Origin: Methanomassiliicoccales archaeon UBA280
Lineage (GTDB): Archaea; Thermoplasmatota; Thermoplasmata; SG8-5
Assembly (NCBI GenBank): GCA_002499085.1
Contig: DAKD01000025.1
Coordinates: forward strand, 22,155-73,715
DNA length: 51,561 nucleotides
Reading direction: 5' to 3'
Position 1 is the first letter of the stretch. The number at the start of each line of letters is the position of its first letter. The notes beneath the pieces were generated by a model, which saw only the letters and a program-made list of their open reading frames with translations, was not told the DNA's origin and ran no database searches. Made by a program: the position numbers and the translations under genes. Shown piece by piece: positions 9,189-17,800 of this stretch.

Positions 9189-9402
9189 CCTGCTCGAAAA
9201 CCATATGTGGATGATTGGGTGCCCAGGTCTGTTGCAGCAATTCCGAATCTCCCGCTGGAGTTCGGATACCGAATAAACCTGCTCGAAAATCTATATGGTT
9301 GGCTGGGTGCCCGGGTCTGTTGCAGCAATTCCGAATCTCCCGCAGGAGTTCAGATGCCGAAAAAACCTGCTCGAAAACCATATGTGGTTGGCCGGGTGCC
9401 CT
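9189..9402. repeat. Tandem repeat, 89-bp unit, 2.4 copies
   Basis: Copies begin CCTGCTCGAAAA at 9189, 9278 and 9367, exactly 89 bp apart, and the third is cut short near 9402. Each full unit holds TTGCAGCAATTCCGAATC. In the first unit this is followed by a small hairpin, CCGAA.CTCC/GGAG.TTCGG. The period is not a multiple of three, so it is unlikely to be coding. An isolated CCTGCTCG recurs at 9438. Confidence 0.85.
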
Positions 9403-9471
9403 ATTTCAACGGATTATTGTCAATAAAATCGGAGAGGCCTGCTCGCCCGGCAATGCTGGCGCGCCACATCG

Positions 9472-10320
9472 TTACTGTCTGTCCTTGTAGCCGAAAAGCT
9501 TCAGCCTCATCATCCTGTTGTTCTCGACCTCTGTCTGGCTCTTGAAGCACACCTCGATTTTGGTAAGCCTCTCTATGAAATTCATCACCGCGACTTCGCT
9601 CGGGCTTGTGAGATTGAGGCCTGCCAGGTCCATCTGGTGCTTTATGACGGGCGTGGCATTCTCGATCCCGCCGTACTGCTCGGAGAAATCCGCCAAGATG
9701 TGGTCGACGACCTCCTTCAGGGACGTGACCTTCTTCGGATCCATCAGGTTCCAGGGCATGTTCATGCTTATCTTCGGCCTCGATATGCGGGAAAGGTTGG
9801 CCACATTCAGGAAAGCCTCCTCCACATTGTCCCCGGTCTTCGCGCTCGTGAGATAGCAGACGTCCTGGGCACCGAAAGAGACGCATGTGGCTGCCACTTC
9901 CTGAAGCTCCTTGAGGCCTATCTGGCACTCATTCTTCAAATCCGCCTTGTTTCCCAGGAATATCATGGGTATCGGGCCGGTCATCTTCAGAAGAAGCGGT
10001 ATCCAGTAGCTGCGTAGCCCGTTCAGGGTCTCCTTGCGCGTGAGGTCAGTCACGAGAAGCGCGCCGTGCATGTTTTGGAATGTGATTGACTGGGAATATT
10101 TGTAGCCTCTCTGGCCTATGATGTCCCAGACCATCATCGTCATCTCGGTGGTCTTGTCCGGGTCCGCGAGCGTGACCTCCTTCTTCGTGACCTTGGAGCC
10201 GATTGTGGTGATGTAGCTGTCATTGAACTGGTCCAGCACATAGCGTCTTATCAGGCTTGTCTTGCCGACCGAGGCATCGCCCAGAAGAACTATGTTTCGC
10301 TTTACAACGCTTGACGGTAT
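9472..10320 (-). CDS. Ras-like small GTPase with C-terminal extension
   Basis: G1 is GDASVGKT, G3 is WDIIGQ, G4 is NKAD and G5 is TSAK, giving a complete Ras/Rab-type switch, followed by about 85 extra residues. The P-loop lies upstream of the first GTG in frame, so an annotation starting at 10239 would lose it. Upstream of the P-loop, back to an in-frame stop near 10355, there is no ATG, GTG or TTG. The best start is ATA at 10320 (then PSSVVKRNIVLLGD), with GGTGA 4 nt upstream and a TATA element at 10361-10353. A single-base frameshift in the assembly is the alternative. The neighbouring 1537-residue gene is transcribed the same way. Confidence 0.8.
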   Translation of the reverse strand: MPSSVVKRNIVLLGDASVGKTSLIRRYVLDQFNDSYITTIGSKVTKKEVTLADPDKTTEMTMMVWDIIGQRGYKYSQSITFQNMHGALLVTDLTRKETLNGLRSYWIPLLLKMTGPIPMIFLGNKADLKNECQIGLKELQEVAATCVSFGAQDVCYLTSAKTGDNVEEAFLNVANLSRISRPKISMNMPWNLMDPKKVTSLKEVVDHILADFSEQYGGIENATPVIKHQMDLAGLNLTSPSEVAVMNFIERLTKIEVCFKSQTEVENNRMMRLKLFGYKDRQ

Positions 10321-10372
10321 TCTCTCACCAGGGGGAGCATAATTGTTGCCATATTAATAAATTGCCAATAGA

Positions 10373-13300
10373 TCAATCCTGGAAATCCACCTGAACGATG
10401 CCTATCCTGCACTTTTCCCCGTCAAGCTCGATTTCGCCGACATAGTACTCGTCGGTCCCGAACGGGTCGTCCAGCGGGAAGACCACATCGTAAGCGCCGC
10501 ATTTGTCCTTGATGGCCTCCTTCGAACCTTCCAGCGCCTCCACGGTGTCGTCTGCGGCCATGACCTGAACTTCGATCTTTGCATTCTCGTCAATCTCAAG
10601 CTCCCGCCTCATTTCCCTTATCTTCTCAATCAGGGCGTTCAGGGAGGCATCCGATTTGGTTTGTTCCGTCATCACGGTGTCGATGTAAACCGTGCCCGAA
10701 TCAACAGCGCCCTCGAAGGCGCCCTCGGGCAGGGAGAACGATATCTGGACCATGTCGTCGGAAATGTACACCTGCTGCCCCTCGACGCCGATGGTGAATG
10801 TTCCCTTTTTGATATTCACTAGCAGTTTGTCCGGAGGCATGTACTGAAGCACGCTTATGATCTTCTTGGCCAGGTGTTTGTAGGAATTCCTGATGTGCTC
10901 CTCGTTGACCTTCACGGTGGGAACAAGCCCCTTCCAGACCTCGTCAGGCCCGAGAATCTGAATATCGAAAGAATTGGTCTGCTCAAGCAGGAGCGTTCTC
11001 ATGTTCTCCACGACCTCGCTCCATCTCTCATGGTCCGGATGCTTGATGGCGACCCGGGCCAGCTTCTCCCCGGGCTTTATGCCGTTCTTCTCCCTGAGGC
11101 CGAACACCGCGTCCGATATCTTTCCGACAACTTCCAGGTAGTTGTTCAGCCGGGCATCCATCAGGACGCTGTCCTTCTCCACGCGCCCGGACCTTATCAT
11201 CACATCGTACATCCTCTTCTTCAGGCTGTCGGCGTCTATGCTGGCGGGTCCTTTTCCCCCAGTATCGGGCAGGGCAGTCAGCTTCGCAAGCATCGCCTCC
11301 ATCTCGGTTATGTATCTGGCCGCTGCCTCTATCCCCTCGCCCTCCACGATGCTGTTTATCTCGGCGATCTTCCTCTCGACGTCCTGGATCCCAGAGCCGG
11401 CTATTTCACCGGTGGCGGCCCTGTCCATCACTCCGGCAAGCACGCTCGACTCGAATACCGGCCTGTCGCCTCCGCCTGCATTGTTGACGAAAATTATCTT
11501 CTTCACAATGTCGTCAATGCCCGCCAGGGACTTCATCTCCCCGTTCCAGTCATCCAGCGCGCCTGAATATTTCTTCTCTATCTCCCTGATTATTTCAGTC
11601 ATGTAGAAGGGGATGTAGACAGATTCCTCGCCCGACACGGTTATGGCAAGGAACACGAACCTGCCCTTCTCGATGAGAATCTTGCGGCCCCCGAACTCCA
11701 TTCTGTCCAGGCCGAGCTTGCCCTTGACGTTGAATGCCTCCCTGATGAAATCCGTCAACGCCTTCAGCATCGCGCTGAAAATGTCTCCGTCCACTTCTTC
11801 GCGGATCCGCCTGGTCTCGTGAGATATGAGCAGCCCGGTGTTGTGAACGAGGAAAGCATCCTCGACAATGTAGCTGCCCGGACTCCCGACCTCGATATCC
11901 TTCATGTCGTTGAGCTGGTACTTGGTCTCGTCAAAAAACCTCTGGTATGAGGCTGATACATCCACCTGGAGCTTTCCGGTCTTCGCGGGTTTGACGGAAA
12001 CACTGACCTTCCTGGAACTGTTCGGCTCGATAACATCCAGGGTGCCAGGGTCCTTCACCTCGGCCTCGCCCGCGAAATTCAGGTCGATGTTCCTTGCCGG
12101 GGTATTGCCCCTGTTGCTGACCGTGACATCCATCCTGGACCATTTTCCCGCCTCGTGGCCCTTGGCGCGGTTCACCTCGACCTGCAGCTTCGGGAATCTG
12201 TTTGCCATGAAAGAGCCTGTCCTCCGCTCCATTTGGGTCCTGATGTCCGTGAACCTGGCATCGATGTCCCCGGCATTGCCGGCTGCGAGAGCGCTCTCCG
12301 CCTCTCCGGCAAGCCTCTCCATGTCCGAAACATCCATTCCCAAGCCCTGCGCCACGCTCAGAACCGACCTCAGTTCTTCCAACTGCTTCGAGAACGATTC
12401 TGCGGCCATGGTCTTCTCGTTCTCGGCAAGCATGTCCCCTATCTCAGTCAGCGTCTCCCTGGCCTTCCCGTATTCTTTCTGTTCCAGCAAAGAAAGAGAC
12501 TGAAGCAGCATCCCCTGCTCTTTGGAGATGTCGGCACCCCGGGCGGATGCGCTGTCGATCCGGCGGCGCATCAGCTCGACCTCGTACATCATGCTGTCCG
12601 ACAGCATCCTGTCCTTCTTTGCCCCGGTCTCGTCCTGTTCCGAGGCTTTGCCGACGCTTTCCTCCACCTTCTCTTTCACCCTGCCGAACAGCTCGCCCGC
12701 ATCGGCCATCTCGCCGCTGATAAGTTCCTCCTCGTACGATGTCAGCAGCTCTTTTATGGAATCGTCGAAATCCGGAACCTTGATGCCGGTTTTTTGCGCG
12801 TCAAGAGCGGGGCGCAGAACGCTGTGCTCGAAATAGGGTACGCCTGCGTCCGAGTTCTTTATGAGAAGTATCTTTTTCACGATATCGTCGATCCCGGCCA
12901 GCGCGTTGATGTCGCCTTCCCATCCGGCCAGCTTCTCCCCGAATGCCTCCTCGAGTTCCATGACAATCTCCGAGATGTAGAAGGGCATGTACACGGAATC
13001 CCCGCCCAGCAATGTGGCGGCCACGAAGAAGCAGCTTCCCCGTTCTATCAGCACCTGGTTCTCGCCGAACTCCAACCTGTTCAGGGCAACCTTCTCCTCC
13101 AGGTTGAAGGACTCCATGGCAAACTGCGAAATCGCAGTGAGCATCGCGCTGAACAGGTCTCCGTCCACCTCCTCTTGGATCCTCCTTGTCTGCTTGGAGA
13201 TGAGCAATCCGTTGTTGTGAATGAGGAAAGCGTCCTCCACGAGGAAGGTTCCGGCCTCCTCGACTTCCGCCTCCTTGAGGTCGTTGAGCTGGAACTTCGT

Positions 13301-14986
13301 GTCATCGAAGCTCTTCTCGTAGCTCACTGTCATGTCCAGCAGCGCCTTCCCAGGCTTCTGGGATTTCAGCGCTATCTCCCTGGTGTCATGTTGCCCGGGT
13401 ACAAGCCTGGGGATCATTTCCCAGCCTTTGACCTCCACATCCCCGAAGAAACTCAGGTCGATGTTCTTGGCGATGCTGTTTCCAGCATTGCTCAGCTCAA
13501 CATTCGCTTTGCCCCATTTCTGGGCCTCAAGGCCTTCCGAGCTGATGTTGACCTTGAGACGGGGATGCTTGCCTGCGGCTCCGTCCTTTATTGCGCCGCT
13601 CAGGGCCGCGGCAGCCCTGTCCACCATGTCGGCCTCGGCTCCGTCACCTCCGTCCGCGGCTTTGGATGCCAGCATCTCAGCTTCCGCGACATCGATGCCG
13701 ATGGTTCTGGCCTCTTCGAGCGCAGACATGATGTCTTCAAGCTTCTTCTTCTTCTCAAGCGTGCCGAATCCGCCCCTGTCCTCGCCTATGCGCTTCTTGA
13801 CATCTCTGGCGATCTCGAAGGATCTTTTCAGCTGGTTGGTGTTGAGGGCATTTTCCGCATCCGCCATCATCCTGTCGATTTCAGTGACATCTATCCCGCT
13901 CTCCCTGGCCCTCTCGACCATGACCTTGGAGTCTGCCAATTCCTCAGTTATCAGGGCGATGAACCCCTCCTCCTGCTCCTTGTCAAAGCTGGCCACATCC
14001 AAGGCCACCAGCCTGTCAAAAAGTTTCAGATTCTTCACGGCCTGCTTCGCGCTCAGCTCCATGGCCCGAACCTGGGAGAAATTCCCGTCATGCAACGCGA
14101 TCGAGGCCTTCTCGAGCATCTGCTCCAGCTCTTCCGGGTTGATTCCCACTCTCTTGGTCTCCCTGACGAACTGCCTGATGGTCTTGAGCGTCAGGTCCGC
14201 CTCCCTGCGGAGAATGATCTTCTCGATTTCCCGCCGGATCTTGTTCACGGAGCTTCTGACATTCCCGAACTCTTCCTTTGCCAGGGCCTCCTTTGCCTCT
14301 GCGAGCAGGCCGGTCATCTCTTTGGTGTCCACGCCGGATTCGGCAACTGTCGCTATCCTGGCCTCCATGTCCGAGACCGAGGTCTCATATTTCTTCTGCT
14401 CCTCGGCGATATTCAGGACCATCGACGTTCTTTTCATGAGCTCGGTCACAAGGTCATAATTCCCCTTCTCAAGCGCCTGCCAGGCTTCCAAGATGAGCTC
14501 TGTGGCCCCCTTCACGTTCACTCCCATCCTCTTGGCGGCCTCTACCGTGGGCGTGATCCTCTGAATGTGGCCCTTGGCAGTCATGAAATGCTTTGCGTTG
14601 TCCGCCTCCCTCCTCGCCAGCTTGATCTGTTCATGGGCCTCGCCGAAATCACCCGCATCCAGGAGCTCCCTGGCTTTTGCCAACAAAGCCTCGGACGCCG
14701 CTACGTCCGCGCCTGTCCTCTTCGCCTTCTCGAGGATGGGCAAAGAATTGAATATCATCATCTCGTATTTCTTCTTGGCCTTGGCCTGCCTGAGCATCAT
14801 GTCTATGTTGTCCAGAATTCTGGCGGCCTCGGGCTCGTCTCCCTTTTTCAGGCATACCTCAATCTCAGCCAGCAGGGAGCCGGCAAGGGCCACGTCTGCG
14901 CCTTCCTTCTTGATCCTGTCGATCTGCTTCTTGGTCGCGTCCAACCTCGCCCGAAGCTTCTTAAGCCCAACTTTCTTTGGTTCCAT
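10373..14986 (-). CDS. Giant helical-repeat protein with duplicated CARDB/roadblock-like units and an IleRS-like C-terminus
   Basis: 1537 residues. Residues 1-470 hold about seven helical repeats of roughly 60-75 residues with the pattern G(A/I/V)D..(E)..L..A...L..G(D/N)F. A beta-rich CARDB-like segment (about 473-575) leads into a roadblock-like domain (about 580-720) beginning FLVEDAFLIHN. After two more helical repeats the pair recurs at about 930-1035 and 1038-1175 (YIVEDAFLVHN). From about 1255 to the end the sequence follows the anticodon-binding and C-terminal part of isoleucyl-tRNA synthetase (GLREKNGIKPGEKL, then VYIDT, IREMRREL and CRIGIVQ). No catalytic synthetase core is present. 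A TATA at 15013-15020 gives a short leader. The function is unknown; a scaffold for the adjacent GTPase is an inference. Confidence 0.8.
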   Translation of the reverse strand: MEPKKVGLKKLRARLDATKKQIDRIKKEGADVALAGSLLAEIEVCLKKGDEPEAARILDNIDMMLRQAKAKKKYEMMIFNSLPILEKAKRTGADVAASEALLAKARELLDAGDFGEAHEQIKLARREADNAKHFMTAKGHIQRITPTVEAAKRMGVNVKGATELILEAWQALEKGNYDLVTELMKRTSMVLNIAEEQKKYETSVSDMEARIATVAESGVDTKEMTGLLAEAKEALAKEEFGNVRSSVNKIRREIEKIILRREADLTLKTIRQFVRETKRVGINPEELEQMLEKASIALHDGNFSQVRAMELSAKQAVKNLKLFDRLVALDVASFDKEQEEGFIALITEELADSKVMVERARESGIDVTEIDRMMADAENALNTNQLKRSFEIARDVKKRIGEDRGGFGTLEKKKKLEDIMSALEEARTIGIDVAEAEMLASKAADGGDGAEADMVDRAAAALSGAIKDGAAGKHPRLKVNISSEGLEAQKWGKANVELSNAGNSIAKNIDLSFFGDVEVKGWEMIPRLVPGQHDTREIALKSQKPGKALLDMTVSYEKSFDDTKFQLNDLKEAEVEEAGTFLVEDAFLIHNNGLLISKQTRRIQEEVDGDLFSAMLTAISQFAMESFNLEEKVALNRLEFGENQVLIERGSCFFVAATLLGGDSVYMPFYISEIVMELEEAFGEKLAGWEGDINALAGIDDIVKKILLIKNSDAGVPYFEHSVLRPALDAQKTGIKVPDFDDSIKELLTSYEEELISGEMADAGELFGRVKEKVEESVGKASEQDETGAKKDRMLSDSMMYEVELMRRRIDSASARGADISKEQGMLLQSLSLLEQKEYGKARETLTEIGDMLAENEKTMAAESFSKQLEELRSVLSVAQGLGMDVSDMERLAGEAESALAAGNAGDIDARFTDIRTQMERRTGSFMANRFPKLQVEVNRAKGHEAGKWSRMDVTVSNRGNTPARNIDLNFAGEAEVKDPGTLDVIEPNSSRKVSVSVKPAKTGKLQVDVSASYQRFFDETKYQLNDMKDIEVGSPGSYIVEDAFLVHNTGLLISHETRRIREEVDGDIFSAMLKALTDFIREAFNVKGKLGLDRMEFGGRKILIEKGRFVFLAITVSGEESVYIPFYMTEIIREIEKKYSGALDDWNGEMKSLAGIDDIVKKIIFVNNAGGGDRPVFESSVLAGVMDRAATGEIAGSGIQDVERKIAEINSIVEGEGIEAAARYITEMEAMLAKLTALPDTGGKGPASIDADSLKKRMYDVMIRSGRVEKDSVLMDARLNNYLEVVGKISDAVFGLREKNGIKPGEKLARVAIKHPDHERWSEVVENMRTLLLEQTNSFDIQILGPDEVWKGLVPTVKVNEEHIRNSYKHLAKKIISVLQYMPPDKLLVNIKKGTFTIGVEGQQVYISDDMVQISFSLPEGAFEGAVDSGTVYIDTVMTEQTKSDASLNALIEKIREMRRELEIDENAKIEVQVMAADDTVEALEGSKEAIKDKCGAYDVVFPLDDPFGTDEYYVGEIELDGEKCRIGIVQVDFQD

Positions 14987-15143
14987 GCCCGTTATTCTCC
15001 GCCCGCCCCAATATTATAATGATTTGAGAGGTATAATGGCAGTGATAATACAAATACATATTGTTAGAAGGGACAGGAAATTGCCCGAATCGGGTCAAAA
15101 CCATGGCAAATCACATACCGAATGGGAAAAAAAGGATGCGCAG

Positions 15144-15155
15144 GCCGAGGGGGAG
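15144..15155. repeat. Second displaced copy of the tRNA-Cys 3' end
   Basis: GCCGAGGGGGAG is identical to the first 12 bases of the tRNA-Cys 3' end as read on the plus strand (15416-15427). It lies 55 bp beyond the copy at 15199. The 15018-15143 stretch before it shows nothing further that I can name. Confidence 0.6.
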
Positions 15156-15198
15156 CGTTAGTACACATGCCCGGAACCTCTTCCAAGTTCTTATACAG

Positions 15199-15210
15199 GC
15201 CGAGGGGGAG
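15199..15210. repeat. First displaced copy of the tRNA-Cys 3' end
   Basis: This is a 12-bp exact copy of 15416-15427, positioned just beyond the outermost hairpin of the array. Together with the tRNA it brackets the hairpins. Confidence 0.65.
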
Positions 15211-15215
15211 ACCGA

Positions 15216-15421
15216 GACGAGGAGCATGTATAAGCAATAACCTCGTCGAGGGTAAGACGAGTTTGATATGGCATATTGTTGTAAACTCGTCTCTCTCTTC
15301 GATGGTGCATCCTGGCATTTTGAAACTGAACCGTCGAAGATAGGTCGAATTTCATCTTCATGTGAAAGCAAATTCGACCGTACTCGGCTCGCATAATTAC
15401 TGATATAAGCTGAGAGCCGAG
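15216..15421. repeat. Array of five consecutive hairpins
   Basis: The stems are 15216-15222/15241-15247 (7 bp, loop 18), 15255-15264/15283-15292 (10 bp, loop 18), 15296-15306/15330-15340 (11 bp with one G-U, loop 23), 15343-15352/15370-15379 (10 bp, loop 17) and 15383-15390/15414-15421 (8 bp, loop 23). They are nearly contiguous. The last one uses the tRNA-Cys acceptor end as an arm. The third and last loops both begin GCAT and end CTGA. All would lie in the tRNA-Cys trailer if transcribed with it. Confidence 0.8.
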
Positions 15422-15485
15422 GGGGAGATTTGAACACCCGTATGCGGATCTGCAGTCCGCCACATAGCCTCTATGTTACCTCGGC
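15415..15485 (-). tRNA. tRNA-Cys (GCA)
   Basis: Acceptor GCCGAGG/CCTCGGC, a 4-bp D stem ACAT/ATGT, anticodon stem GCGGA/TCCGC with loop CTGCAGA giving anticodon GCA, and T loop TTCAAAT. The discriminator is U, as usual for cysteine tRNA. The T stem GGGTG/CTCCC has one internal U-U mismatch. CCA is not encoded. There is no intron. Confidence 0.93.
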
Positions 15486-15612
15486 ATTCTCATCATGTGC
15501 TTGCATGGATAATGCGATGGGTATTTAATTTTGCGCCATCATGTGCCGCACACCGCCCGAATTTCAGAGCATTCCAATGTTTTTTATCCGGTTCTATCAT
15601 ACTCTCCGCCGC

Positions 15613-17139
15613 ATGAGAGAAAATGTTCTCAAAATACTACTTGACCACGGCACACTTGTCGAGCCAGACGCAGCCGATTTCATTCTGAAGCAGAGGGACC
15701 CCCTGGACTTCATCAGGAGGTTTCTTGAGACGCGGGAGAATCTGCCGCTGATACTGACTGTCGGGGACCTCAGGCCCGCAGAATCGGTGATGAGATTCGC
15801 CGAGCCAGAAGCTCCGGCGCCAACTGGCAAAGAGCCGCACACCCAGGAGCGCATTGTTACTGAAACCAAGGCCGGACCTGAACAGCCCGCTAAGGCCGCC
15901 CCCGAACCCGGATTCAACATTATCTCGGATGTCACTGGCACCAGCACTTGCGACGGCTCGATAGAGAATTTCACACAATATTTCAGGGACAGATTCAGGG
16001 TGCTGCGCAGGATAATACGCTCGCACGCGGAGATGGGCGCTTCCGTGAAGATATCGGCGCTCGACCCCATGGACAAGGAATCCAGTGTCATAGGCATGGT
16101 CATGGATGTCAGCAAGACCAAGAACGGCCATATAGGAGTGTCGATAGAGGACGACACGGGCGAACTGTTCGTGCTAATTCACAAGGATTCCGAACTGATG
16201 GAAGAAACCGTTCTGAAGGACGAGGTGATAGGCTTCACTGGCAGGCTGAGCTCCAGAAAGGCCGGCGGAAGCCAGGCAGACAAGAAGGCAGGGATGTTCG
16301 TTGCCTCGGCCATACGCAGACCCGGAATCCCGGCCATGAAGGAGCAGCGTCGCTCCTCCGGGGATTTTGAAGTGGCGTTCATGTCCGATATACACACGGG
16401 CAGCTCGCATTTCCTTTCGGAATCATGGTCCAGGTTCGTCGAGTGGATAAATTCCCCCCTGGCAGCCAAAGTGCGGTACCTCGTCGTGGCTGGAGACCTG
16501 GTCGACGGCATAGGCGTTTATCCCGGCCAGGAAGAGGAGCTGCGCATCCACGACATATACTCCCAGTACGGGGAGCTGGCAAAACTCATGTCCCCGATCC
16601 CGGAACGGATACGGGTCATTCTCCAGCCCGGGAACCATGACGCTGTCAGACCGGCCGAGCCCCAGCCAGCCATACACGAAAAATACAGGAAGGGCTTCGG
16701 ACCCAATTTCACGTTCGTGGGCAACCCGTGCTATTTCAGCATTGCGGGCGTCGAGATACTCTCATACCACGGTAAGAGCATAGACGACCTTGTCGGCCAA
16801 GTGCCAGGCGTCACATACCATGACCCGGTACTGCCCATGCAGGAGATGCTGAAGCGCCGGCTCCTGACAATATCCTACGGGGGGAAGACTCCTCTCGCTC
16901 CCGAGGCAAGGGATTACATGGCCATAAATCCGGTTCCGGACATACTGGTCACCGGGCATGTGCACAGGACCGCAGTGCACAGAACAAGCGGCATGACACT
17001 GATAAACGCTTCCGCATGGCAGTCCCAGACCCCGTTCCAGAAGATGCATAACTTCAACCCTGACCCGGCCAAGATAGTTGTGGTGAACCTCAAAACCGGC
17101 AGGTGCAGGATGGTGGACTTCCTCGGCTCGGGAAAATAA
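15613..17139 (+). CDS. polB: DNA polymerase D small subunit (DP1)
   Basis: DP1 is the exonuclease and accessory subunit of the euryarchaeal replicative polymerase D. An N-terminal helical part and a linker rich in Pro, Glu and Ala are followed by an OB fold (about 125-235). A calcineurin-like phosphoesterase domain (about 250-500) then has SDIHTGS, GDLVDG, GNHD, SYHG and TGHVH intact, so the 3'-5' exonuclease should be active. The open frame starts at 15541, but ATG 15613 follows a TATA-like TTTTTTATC by about 28 nt and begins MRENVLK. 508 residues. The DP2 gene is not in this window. Confidence 0.93.
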   Translation: MRENVLKILLDHGTLVEPDAADFILKQRDPLDFIRRFLETRENLPLILTVGDLRPAESVMRFAEPEAPAPTGKEPHTQERIVTETKAGPEQPAKAAPEPGFNIISDVTGTSTCDGSIENFTQYFRDRFRVLRRIIRSHAEMGASVKISALDPMDKESSVIGMVMDVSKTKNGHIGVSIEDDTGELFVLIHKDSELMEETVLKDEVIGFTGRLSSRKAGGSQADKKAGMFVASAIRRPGIPAMKEQRRSSGDFEVAFMSDIHTGSSHFLSESWSRFVEWINSPLAAKVRYLVVAGDLVDGIGVYPGQEEELRIHDIYSQYGELAKLMSPIPERIRVILQPGNHDAVRPAEPQPAIHEKYRKGFGPNFTFVGNPCYFSIAGVEILSYHGKSIDDLVGQVPGVTYHDPVLPMQEMLKRRLLTISYGGKTPLAPEARDYMAINPVPDILVTGHVHRTAVHRTSGMTLINASAWQSQTPFQKMHNFNPDPAKIVVVNLKTGRCRMVDFLGSGK

Positions 17140-17146
17140 AAAAGGG

Positions 17147-17165
17147 GATGGGGCATGGCCCCATC
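17147..17165. terminator. Hairpin between convergent DP1 and pilin genes
   Basis: GATGGGGC at 17147-17154 pairs perfectly with GCCCCATC at 17158-17165 around a 3-nt loop, just after the DP1 stop and before the pilin stop. Its position suggests a bidirectional terminator or mRNA 3'-end stabiliser. Confidence 0.5.
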
Positions 17166-17172
17166 ATTTGCC

Positions 17173-17682
17173 TCAGGGCATGTTGAAATCCGTGTCCCCG
17201 GCTATCTGGCAAAGGCTCTGTGAAGGGCTGTAATACACATCCACTTTGTAGGATGTTTGCGGATTGAGCCCTCCCATGACGATGTAGTCTCCGCTGTTGA
17301 TCTCGTTTCCGTTGTAGTTCATATCCGTGTATGTCGCAGTCACGCCCTGTGTCGCAACCATGTCCACGGTTTGAGCGTCCGGCGCGCCTGCGAACGACAG
17401 TTCGACGACATCAGTCAGATCCGAGTTGTTCGTCAGCCTGACCTTTATGTCCAGCGGCTTGGGCTCCGGGTCAAAGAGGCCGAAGGTGATGAGAACCTCG
17501 GACGCGTCTCTGACATCCACAGCCAGCGCACCGGCGGGCGTCCTTCTGCCGTCGTTGTCCACCAGGCCTATCACCATCACGTACAGCACTGCGGCCAGCA
17601 CCACGGTGATTGCAACCATCAGAATGGTCGCTATCACCGGAGACACTCCTTCCTCGTTCCTTTGCTTCCATATCTTTCTCAT
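17173..17682 (-). CDS. Archaeal type IV pilin-like protein
   Basis: The N-terminus reads NEEG then VSPVIATILMVAITVVLA, the class III signal peptide of archaeal type IV pilins, processed before a hydrophobic assembly helix. A beta-rich extracytoplasmic domain follows, ending with CQIAGDTDF. ATG 17682 has GGAGGACAT upstream; the frame extends to 17718. 169 residues. A clear homologue of its whole length lies in the accessory cassette at 22491. Confidence 0.85.
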   Translation of the reverse strand: MRKIWKQRNEEGVSPVIATILMVAITVVLAAVLYVMVIGLVDNDGRRTPAGALAVDVRDASEVLITFGLFDPEPKPLDIKVRLTNNSDLTDVVELSFAGAPDAQTVDMVATQGVTATYTDMNYNGNEINSGDYIVMGGLNPQTSYKVDVYYSPSQSLCQIAGDTDFNMP

Positions 17683-17800
17683 GTTATGTCCTCCTGCGGT
17701 TTCCCGCATGGAAAACATTCGCGCCCGAGGTTATTAACCCGATTTTGACATGTCAGGTTTTTCCGGTAGTTTTATCGTCTCCGGAGGAAATCGGGAACCG

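Noticed and set aside
9189..9402. CRISPR array
   Set aside because: The 89-bp units are contiguous, with no unique spacers between short repeats, and no cas genes are present.
10326..10352. GTPase start at ATG 10352, ATG 10340 or GTG 10328
   Set aside because: All are in a different frame that stops at TAA before the P-loop; they would require a frameshift.
12155..15019. 954-codon plus-strand ORF
   Set aside because: It is antisense to the giant protein gene, lacks a recognisable domain, and its composition is that of a shadow frame.
15144..15210. Additional tRNA genes
   Set aside because: Only the terminal 12 bp match; there is no anticodon arm or T loop.
15216..15421. CRISPR or integron attC array
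   Set aside because: The stems differ from hairpin to hairpin, so there is no constant repeat. There are no cassette ORFs and no integrase.
15296..15421. Box C/D guide RNAs
   Set aside because: CTGA occurs in two loops, but no C box at a suitable distance and no closing C/D pair could be found.
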